NCBI GenBank assembly: GCA_037954235.1
Contig: JBBMOA010000001.1
Coordinates: forward strand, 31,743,074-31,807,073
Source: Aulostomus chinensis
Lineage: Eukaryota; Chordata; Actinopteri; Syngnathiformes; Aulostomidae
DNA length: 64,000 nucleotides
Reading direction: 5' to 3'
Positions within the stretch are counted from its first letter, which is position 1. Every line of letters begins with the position of its first letter. The notes under the pieces are model-generated. The model saw nothing but the letters and a program-made list of their open reading frames with translations. It was not told the origin of the DNA and ran no database searches. The position numbers and the translations under genes are program-made. Positions 54,001-64,000 of this stretch are shown one piece after another.

Positions 54001-57000
54001 AATAACCTCAAAGTGATGCTGAAAGTCATGTAGTAAGAGTTGCTACGAACCTCAAAATAATGCGACAGGAATGTAGTAAAAGTTGCTACGAACCTCAAAA
54101 TATTGCGACAGTGATCTCGGAAGAATTGCTAATGAACTCAAAATGATGCTAAAAGTAATGTAGTGATAGTTGCTAATCAACTCAGTGATGCTGACAGTAA
54201 TGTAGTGATAGTTGCTAATCAACTCAGTGATGCTGACAGTGATGTAGTAAGTGTTTCGAACAACCTCAAAGTGATGCTGACAGTCATGTAGTAAGAGTTG
54301 CTTTTCACCTCAAAATGATGCTAACAGTAATGTCGTGATAGTTGCTAATCAACTCAGTGATGCTGACAGTGATGTAGTAAGTGTTTCGAACAACCTCAAA
54401 GTGATGCTGACAGTCATGTAGTAAGAGTTGCTACGAACCTCAAAATAATGCGACAGTAATGTAGTAAAAGTTGCTACGAACCTCAAAATATTGCGACAGT
54501 GATGTCGGAAGAATTGCTAATGAACTCAAGATGATGCTAACAGTAATGGAGTGAAACTTTCGAATAACCTCAAAGTGATGCTGACAGTCATGTAGTAAGA
54601 GTTGCTACGAACCTTAAAAAATGCAACAGTAAAGTAGTAGGAGTTGCTTCGAACCTAAAATTAATGCGACAGTGATGTCAGAAGAATTGGTAATGATCTC
54701 AAACTGATGGGACAGTGATGTTGTAAGAGTTGCGAATGAACTCAAAATGATGCTAACAGTAATGTAGTGATAGTTGCTAATAAACTCAAAGTGATGCTGA
54801 CAGTAATGTAGTAAGAGTTGCTACGAACCTTAAAATAATGCAACAATAATGTAGTCAGAGTTGCTACGAACCCCAAAATAATGTGACAGTGATATCAGAA
54901 GAATTGCTAATGATCTAAAAATGATGCGAAAGTGATGTAGTAAGAATTGCTAATGAACTCAAAATGATGCTAACAGTAATGTAGTGATAGTTGCTAATCA
55001 ACTCAGTGATGCTTAAAGTAATGTAGGAAGTGTTTCGAACAACCTCAAAGTGATGCTGACAGTCATGTAGTAAGAGTTGCTACGAACCTCAAAATAATGT
55101 GACAGTAATGTAGTAAAAGTTGCTTCGAACCTCAAAATATTGCGACAGTGATGTCGGAAGAATTGGTAATGAACTCAAGATGATGCTAACAGTAATGGAG
55201 TGAAACTTTCGAATAACCTCAAAGTGATGCTTACAATAATTTAGTAAGAGTTGCTAATGAACTCAATTTAATGCTACAGTGATGTCGTGAGAATTGCTCA
55301 ACAACTCAAAATGATGCTAACAGTAATGTAGTGAAAGTTGCCAATAAACTCAAAGTGATGCTGACAGTAATGTAGTAAGAGTTGCTAGGAACCTTAAAAT
55401 AATGCAACAACAATGTAGTAAGAGTTGCTACGAACCTCAAAATATTTCGACAGTGATGTCGGAAGAATTGCCAATGAACTCAAAATGAAGCTAACAGTAA
55501 TTTAGTGATAGTTGCTAATAAACTCAGTGATGCTTAGAGTAATGTAGTAAGTGTTTCGAACAACCTCAAAGTGATGCTGACAGTCATGTAGTAAGAGTTG
55601 CTACGAACCTCAAAATAATGTGACAGTGATGTCAGAAGAATTGCTAAAGATGTCAAAATGATGCGACAGTGATGTCAGAAGAATTGGTAATGATGTCAAA
55701 ATGATGCTAACAGTAATGGAGTGAACGTTTTGAATAACCTCAAAGTGATGCTGACAGTCAGGTAGTAAGAGTTGCTACGAACCTCAAAATAATGCGAAAG
55801 TAATGTAGTAAAAGTTGCTACGAACCTCAAAATATTGCGACAGTGATGTCGGAAGAATTGCTAATGAACTCAAAATGATGCTAAAAGTAATGTAGTGATA
55901 GTTGCTAATCAACTCAGTGATGCTTACAGTAATGTAGTAAGTGTTTCGAATAACCTCAAAGTGATGCTGACAGTCATGTAGTAAGAGTTGCTCCGAAACT
56001 CAAAATAATGCGACAGTAATGTAGTAAAAGTTCCTACGAACCTCAAAATATTGCGACAGTGATGTCGGAAGAATTGCTAATGAACTCCAAATGATGCTAA
56101 CAGTAATGTAGTGATAGTTGCTAATCAACTCAGTGATGCTTAAAGTAATGTAGTAAGTGTTTCGAATAACCTCAAAGTGATGCTGACAGTCATGAAGGAA
56201 GAGTTGCTACGAACCTCAAAATAATGCGACAGTGATGTCAGAAGAATTGCTAAAGATCTCAAAATGATGCGACAGTGATTTAGTAAGAATTGCTCATGAA
56301 CTCAAAATGATGCTCACTGTAATGGAGTTAACGTTTCGAATAACCTCAAAGTGATGCTGACAGTCTTGTACTAAGAGTTGCTACGAACCTCAAAATAATG
56401 CGACAGTAATGTAGTCAAAGTTGCTACGAACCTCAAAATATTGCGACAGTGATCTCGGAAGAATTGCTAATGAACTCAAAATGATGTTAACAGTAATGTA
56501 GTGATAGTTGCTAATCAACTCAGTGATGCTTACAGTAATGTCGTAAGTGTTTCGAAAAACCTCAAAGTGATGCTGACAGTCATGTAGTAAGAGTTGCTAC
56601 GAACCTCAGAATAATGCGACAGTAATGTAGTAAAAGTTGCTACGAACCTCAAAATATTGCGACAGTGATGTCGGAAGAATTGCTAATGAACTCAAGATGA
56701 TGCTAACAGTAATGGAGTGAAACTTTCGAATAACCTCAAAGTGATGCTGACAGTCATGTAGTAAGAGTTGCTACGAACCTTAAAAAATGCAACAGTAAAG
56801 TAGTAGGAGTTGCTTCGAACCTAAAATTAATGCGACAGTGATGTCAGAAGAATTGGTAATGATCTCAAACTGATGGGACAGTGATGTTGTAAGAGTTGCT
56901 AATGAACTCAAAATGATGCTAACAGTAATGTAGTGATAGTTGCTAAGAAACTCAGTGATGCTTACAGTAATTTAGTAAGAGTTTCGAACAACCTCAAAGT

Positions 57001-60000
57001 GATGCTAACAGTCATTTAGTAAGAGTTGCTAATGAACTCAATTCAATGCTACAGTGATGTCGTGAGAATTGCTCAAAAACTCAAAATGATGCTAACAGTA
57101 ATGTAGTGATAGTTGCTAATTAACTCAAAGTGATGCTGACAGTAATGTAGTAAGAGTTGCTACGAACCTTAAAATAATGCAACAATAATGTAGTAAGAGT
57201 TGCTACGAACCTCAAAATAATGCGACAGTGATGTCGGAAGAATTGCTAATGAACTCAAAATGATGCTCACAGTAATGTAGTGATAGTTGCTAATCAACTC
57301 AGTGATGCTTAAAGTAATGTAGTAAGTGTTTCGAATAACCTCAAAGTGATGCTGACAGTCATGTAGCAAGAATTGCTACGAACCTCAAAATAATGTGACA
57401 GTAATGTAGTAAAAGTTGCTACGAACCTCAAAATAATGCGACAGTGATGTCGGAAGAATTGCTAATGAACTCAAGATGATGCTAACAGTAATGTAGTGAT
57501 AGTTGCTAAGAAACTCAGTGATGCTTACAGCAATGTAGTAAGAGTTTCGAACAACCTCAAAGTGATGCTGACAGTCATTTAGTAAGAGTTGCTAATGAAC
57601 TCAATTTAATGCTACAGTGATATCGTGAGAATTGCTCAACAACTCAAAATGATGCTAACAGTAATGTAGTGATAGTTGCTAATAAACTCAAAGTGATGCT
57701 GACAGTAATGTAGTAAGAGTTGCAAGGAACCTTAAAACATTGCAACAACAATGTAGTAAGAGTTGCTACGAACCTCAAAATATTTCGACAGTGATGTCAG
57801 AAGAATTGCTAAAGATCTCAAAATGATGCGACAGTGATGTAGTAAGAATTGCTAATGAACTCAAAATGATGCTAACAGTAATGGAGTAAAAGTTTCGAAT
57901 AACCTCAAAGTGATGCTGACAGTCATGTAGTAAGTGTTGCTACGAACCTCAAAATAATGCGACAGTAATGTAGTAAAAGTTGCTACGAACCTCAAAATAT
58001 TTCAACAGTGATGTCGGAAGAATTGATAATGAACTTCAAATGATGCTAAAAGTAATGTTGTGAGAGTTGCTAAGAAACTCAGTGATGCTTTAAGTAATGT
58101 AGTAAGAGTTTCGAACAACCTCAAAGTGGTGTTGACAGTCATGTCGTAAAAGTTGCTACGAACCTCAAAATATTTCAACAGTGATGTCGGAAGAATTGAT
58201 AATGAACTTCAAATGATGCTAATAGTAATGTCGTGATAGTTGTTAATCAACTCAGTGATGCTTGCAGTAATGAAGTAAGTGTTTCGAACAACCTCAAAGT
58301 GATGCTAACAGTCATTTAGTAAGAGTTGCTCATGAACTCAATTCAATGCTACAGTGATGTCGTGAGAATTGCTCGTGAACTCAAGATGATGCTAACAGTA
58401 ATGGAGTGAAACTTTCGAATAACCTCAAAGTGATGCTGACAGTCATGTAGTATGAGTTGCTACGAACCTTAAAAAATGCAACAGTAAAGTAGTAGGACTT
58501 GCTTCGAACCTAAAATTAATGCGACAGTGATGTCAGAAGAATTGGTAATGATCTCAAACCGATGGGACAGTGATGTTGTAACAGTTGCTCATGAACTCAA
58601 AATGATGCTAACAGTAATGTAGTGATAGTTGCAAATCAACTCAGTGATGCTTACAGTAATGTAGTAAGAGTTTCGAACAACCTCAAAGGGATGCTGACAG
58701 TCATTTAGTAAGAGTTGCTCATGAACTCAATTCAATGCTACAGTGATGTCGTTAGAATTGCTCAACAACTCAAAATGATGCTAACAGTAATGTAGTGATA
58801 GTTGCTAATAAACTCAAAGTGATGCTGACAGTAATGTAGTAAGAGTTGCTAGGAACCTTAAAATAATGCAACAACAATGTAGTAAGAGTTGCTACGAACC
58901 TCAAAATATTGCGACAGTGATGTCAGAAGAATTGCTAAAGATCTCAAAATGATGCGACAGTGATGTAGTAAGAATTGCTAATGAACTCAAAATGATGCTA
59001 ACAGTAATGGAGTAAAAGTTTCGAATAACCTCAAAGTGATACTGACAGTCATGTAGTAAGTGTTGCTACGAACCTCAAAATAATGCGACAGCAATGTAGT
59101 AAAAGTTGCTACGAACCTCAAAATGTTTCAACAGTGATGTCGGAAGAATTGATAATGAACTTCAAATGATGCTACCAGTAATGTAGTGATAGTTCTTCAT
59201 CAACTCAGTGATGCTTGCAGTATTGTAGTAAGTGTTTCGAATAACCTCAAAGTGATGCTGACAGTCATGTAGCAAGAGTTGCTACGAACCTCAAAATAAA
59301 GCGACAGTGATGTCGGAAGAATTGCTAATGATCTCAAAATGATGCAAACAGTAATGTAGTGATAGTTGCTAATCAACTCAGTGATGCTTACAGTATTGTA
59401 ATAAGTGTTTCGAACAACCTCAAAGTGATGCTGACAGTCATGTAGTAAGAGTTGCTACGAACCTCAAAATAATGCGACAGTAATGTAGTATAAGTTCCTA
59501 CGAACCTCAAAATATTGCGACAGTGATGTCGGAAGAATTGCTAATGAACTCAAAATGATGCTAACAGTCATGTAGTGATAGTTGCTAATAAACTCAATGA
59601 TGCTTACAGTATTGTAGTAAGTGTTTCGAACAACCTAAAAGTGATGCTGACAATCATGTAGTAAGAGTTTCTACGAACCTCAAAATAATGCGACAGTGAT
59701 GTCAGAAGAATTGCGAAAGATCTCAAAATGATGGGACAGTGATGTCAGAAGAATTGGTAATGATCTCAAAATGATGCTAACAGTAATGGAATGAACGTTT
59801 CGAATAACTAAAAGTGATGCTGACAGTCATGTAGTAAGTGCTACGAACCTCAAAATAATGCGAAAGTAATGTAGTAAAATATGCTACGAACCTCAAAATA
59901 TTGTGACAGTGATGTCGGAAGAATTGCTAATGAACTCAAAATGATGCTAACAGTAATGTAGTGATAGTTGCTAATCAACTCAGTGATGCTTAAAGTAATG

Positions 60001-63000
60001 TAGTAAGTGTTTTGAATAACCTCAAAGTGATGCTGACAGTCTTGTACTAAGAGTTGCTACGAACCTCAAAATAATGCGACAATAATGTAGTAAAAGTTGC
60101 TACGAACCTCAAAATATTGCGACAGTGATGTCGGAAGAATTGCTAATGAACTCAAAATGATGCTAACAGTAATGTAGTGATAGTTGCTAATCAAGTCAGT
60201 GATGCTGACAATGATGTAGAAAGTTTTTTGAAAAACCTCAAAGTGATGCTGAAAGTCATGTAGTAAGAGTTGCTACGAACCTCAAAATAATGCGAAAGTA
60301 ATGTAGTAAACGTTGCTACGAACCTCAAAATATTGCGACAGTGATGTCGGAAGAATTGCGAATGAACTCAAGATGATGCGAACAGTAATGGAGTGAAACT
60401 TTCGAATAACCTCAAAGTGATGCTGACAGTCATGTCGTAAATGTATCGAATAACCTCAAAGTGATTCTGACAGTCTTGTAGTAAGGGTTGCTACGAACCT
60501 TAAAAAATGCAACAGTAAAGTAGTAGGAGTTTCTTCGAACCTAAAATTAATGCGACAGTGATGTCAGAAGAATTGGTAATGATCTCAAACTGATGGGACA
60601 GTGATGTTGTAAGAGTTGCTAATGAACTCAATATGATGCTAACAGTCATGTAGTGATAGTTGCTAATCAACTCAGTGATGCTTACAGTAATGTAGTAAGA
60701 GTTTCGAACAACCTCAAAGTGATGATAACAGTCATTTAGTAAGAGTTGCTAATGAACTCAATTCAATGCTACAGTGATGTCATGAGAATTGCTCATGAAC
60801 TCAAAATGATGCTAACAGTAATGTAGTGATAGTTGCTAATAAACTCAAAGTGATGCTGACAGTAATGTAGTCAGAGTTGCTACGAACCTTAAAATAATGC
60901 AACAATAATGAAGTAAGAGTTGCTACGAACCTCAAAATAATGTGACAGTGATATCAGAAGAATTGCTAATGATCTAAAAATGATGCGAAAGTGATGTCGT
61001 AAGAATTGCTAATGAACTCAAAATGATGCTAACAGTAATGGAGTGAAAGTTTCGAATAACCTCAAAGTGATGCTGACAGTCATGTAGTAAGAGTTGCTAC
61101 AGACCTCAAAATAATGTGACAGTGATGTCAGAAGAATTGATAATGAACTTCAAATGATGCTAACAGTAATGTCGTGATAGTTGTTAATCAACTCAGTGAT
61201 GCTTGCAGTAATGTAGTAAGTGTTTCGAATAACCTCAAAGTGATGCTGACAGTCATGTAGCAAGAGTTGCTACGAACCTCAAAATAAAGCGACAGTGATG
61301 TCGGAAGAATTGCTCATGATCTCAAAATGATGCTAACAGTAATGTAGTGATAGTTGCTAATCAACTCAGTGATGCTTACAGTATTGTAGTAAGTGTTTCG
61401 AATAACCTCAAAGTGATGCTGACAGTCATGTAGTAAGAGTTACTACGAACCTCAAAATAATGCGACAGTAATGTAGTATAAGTTCCTACGAACCTCAAAA
61501 TATTGCGACAGTGATGTCGGAAGAATTGCTAATGAACTCAAAATGATGCTAACAGTAATGTAGTGATAGTTGCTAATAAACTCAATGATGCTTACAGTAT
61601 TGTAGTAAGTGTTTCGAACAACCTAAAAGTGATGCTGACAATCATGTAGTAAGAGTTGCTACGAACCTCAAAATAATGCGACAGTGATGTCAGAAGAATT
61701 GCGAAAGATCTCAAAATGATGGGACAGTGATGTCAGAAGAATTGGTAATGATCTCAAAATGATGCTAACAGTAATGGAATGAACGTTTCGAATAACTAAA
61801 AGTGATGCTGACAGTCATGTAGTAAGTGCTACGAACCTCAAAATAATGCGAAAGTAATGTAGTAAAATATGCTACGAACCTCAAAATATTGTGACAGTGA
61901 TGTCGGAAGAATTGCTAATGAACTCAAAATGATGCTAACAGTAATGTAGTGATAGTTGCTAATCAACTCAGTGATGCTTAAAGTAATGTAGTAAGTGTTT
62001 TGAATAACCTCAAAGTGATGCTGACAGTCTTGTACTAAGAGTTGCTACGAACCTCAAAATAATGCGACAATAATGTAGTAAAAGTTGCTACGAACCTCAA
62101 AATATTGCGACAGTGATGTCGGAAGAATTGCTAATGAACTCAAAATGATGCTAACAGTAATGTAGTGATAGTTGCTAATCAAGTCAGTGATGCTGACAAT
62201 GATGTAGAAAGTTTTTTGAAAAACCTCAAAGTGATGCTGAAAGTCATGTAGTAAGAGTTGCTACGAACCTCAAAATAATGCGAAAGTAATGTAGTAAACG
62301 TTGCTACGAACCTCAAAATATTGCGACAGTGATGTCGGAAGAATTGCGAATGAACTCAAGATGATGCGAACAGTAATGGAGTGAAACTTTCGAATAACCT
62401 CAAAGTGATGCTGACAGTCATGTCGTAAATGTATCGAATAACCTCAAAGTGATTCTGACAGTCTTGTAGTAAGGGTTGCTACGAACCTTAAAAAATGCAA
62501 CAGTAAAGTAGTAGGAGTTTCTTCGAACCTAAAATTAATGCGACAGTGATGTCAGAAGAATTGGTAATGATCTCAAACTGATGGGACAGTGATGTTGTAA
62601 GAGTTGCTAATGAACTCAATATGATGCTAACAGTCATGTAGTGATAGTTGCTAATCAACTCAGTGATGCTTACAGTAATGTAGTAAGAGTTTCGAACAAC
62701 CTCAAAGTGATGATAACAGTCATTTAGTAAGAGTTGCTAATGAACTCAATTCAATGCTACAGTGATGTCATGAGAATTGCTCATGAACTCAAAATGATGC
62801 TAACAGTAATGTAGTGATAGTTGCTAATAAACTCAAAGTGATGCTGACAGTAATGTAGTCAGAGTTGCTACGAACCTTAAAATAATGCAACAATAATGAA
62901 GTAAGAGTTGCTACGAACCTCAAAATAATGTGACAGTGATATCAGAAGAATTGCTAATGATCTAAAAATGATGCGAAAGTGATGTCGTAAGAATTGCTAA

Positions 63001-64000
63001 TGAACTCAAAATGATGCTAACAGTAATGGAGTGAAAGTTTCGAATAACCTCAAAGTGATGCTGACAGTCATGTAGTAAGAGTTGCTACGAACCTCAAAAT
63101 AATGTGACAGTGATGTCAGAAGAATTGATAATGAACTTCAAATGATGCTAACAGTAATGTCGTGATAGTTGTTAATCAACTCAGTGATGCTTGCAGTAAT
63201 GTAGTAAGTTTTTCGAATAACCTCAAAGTGATGCTGACAGTCATGTAACAAGAGTTGCTACGAACCTCAAAATAAAGCGACAGTGATGTCGGAAGAATTG
63301 CTCATGATCTCAAAATGATGCTAACAGTAATGTAGTGATAGTTGCTAATCAACTCAGTGATGCTTACAGTATTGTAGTAAGTGTTTCGAATAACCTCAAA
63401 GTGATGCTGACAGTCATGTAGTAAGAGTTACTACGAAACTCAAAATAATGCGACAGTAATGTAGTAAAAGTTCCTACGAACCTCAAAATATTGCGACAGT
63501 GATGTCGGAAGAATTGCTAATGAACTCAAAATGATGCTAACGGTAATGTAGTGATAGTTGCTAAAAAACTCAGTGATGCTTACAGTAATGTAGTAAGTGT
63601 TTCGAACAACCTCAAAGTGATGCTGACAGTCATGTAGTAAGAGTTGCTACGAACCTCAAAATAATGCGACAGTGATGTCAGAATAATTGCGAAAGATCTC
63701 AAAATGATGCGACAGTGATGTCAGAAGAATTGGTAATGATCTCAAAATGATGCTAACAGTAATGGAGTGAACGTTTCGAATAACCTAAAAGTGATGCTGA
63801 CAGTCATGTAGTAAGAGTTGCTACGAACCTAAAAATAATGCGAAAGCAAGGTAGTAAAAATTGCGAGGAACCTCAAAATATTGCGACAGTGATGTCGGAA
63901 GAATTGCTAATGAACTCCAAATGATGCTAACAGTAATGTAGTGATAGTTGCTAATCAACTCAGTGATGCTTAAAGTAATGTAGTAAGTGTTTCGAATAAC
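51051..64000 (+). repeat. 43-44 bp satellite, array 4, homogenised part
   Basis: After about 130 bp of worn monomers, the array becomes regular from about 51190 and runs beyond the window end. The same subtypes as array 1 recur. A multi-monomer block with marker ACCTTAAAAAATGCAACAGT starts at 54611, 56777, 58466, 60497 and 62485, spacings 2166, 1689, 2031 and 1988, so the higher-order unit is about 2 kb. Confidence 0.97.
59701..63676 (+). repeat. 1,988-bp higher-order repeat, two full copies
   Basis: The rare phrase GTCAGA(A/T)GAATTGCGAAAGATC variants occur at 59701, 61689 and 63677, exactly 1,988 bp apart. The ACCTTAAAAAATGC marker repeats at the same distance (60497 and 62485). Between these points the two copies are almost identical over whole lines of sequence. 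Each holds about 45 monomers. The similarity extends left to about 59200 and right to the window end. Confidence 0.95.

Noticed and set aside
13991..57369. Protein-coding frames within the satellite (60-100 residues)
   Set aside because: They follow the repeat and recur with it, carry no domain, and are broken in neighbouring monomers.
13032..64000. CENP-B box in the satellite
   Set aside because: TTTCGAATAACCTC matches only the first half of the NTTCGNNNNANNCGGGN pattern; the CGGG part is absent.

Overview
The window is nuclear DNA of a vertebrate, most likely a teleost and probably a percomorph. The clues are a KEEVPPE-type multi-finger C2H2 gene with an intron acceptor, eukaryotic tRNA genes without encoded CCA, spliceosomal U1 and U2 genes, long CA/GT microsatellites, and fish-type interspersed repeats. 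There is almost no intact protein-coding sequence. Short open frames elsewhere are chance frames in repeats.

Layout. 1-5.3 kb: dispersed repeats, then the terminal exon of a C2H2 zinc-finger gene (1555-2879), whose finger array runs on in another frame after a 2-base deletion. 5.3-12.2 kb: a loose tRNA cluster (Glu, Ala, Ser-GCT, two Ser-AGA-like, and Phe and Glu relics) built from local direct and inverted duplications. 12.3-13.0 kb: a LINE-type ORF1 fragment and a dispersed repeat. 13.0-27.9 kb: a satellite of 43-44 bp monomers. 27.9-30.2 kb: an island with a decayed three-exon laminin alpha-5 fragment, a promoter-like dispersed repeat, and a truncated BED-finger/hAT transposase piece. 30.2-36.1 kb: the same satellite in the opposite orientation. 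36.1-44.2 kb: two inverted arms of about 1.6 kb around a 4.9 kb spacer holding a second tRNA cluster (Phe, Lys, and Asn and iMet relics). 44.2-64.0 kb: satellite in the first orientation again, interrupted by a U1/U2 snRNA cassette (46175-48156) and a 442 bp solo LTR (50609-51050). It continues past the window end.

The main theme is satellite architecture. More than 40 kb of one 43-44 bp family carries monomer subtypes, local 172 bp higher-order units, and a 1,988 bp higher-order unit repeated at the right end. There is a worn zone near the solo LTR and at least two orientation switches. The inverted duplication at 36-44 kb extends into the satellite on both sides, so satellite and flank were duplicated and inverted together. 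I see no protein-coding system that looks new. The candidates for new biology are the satellite with its higher-order units, and the snRNA, laminin and transposase fragments inserted in or next to it.
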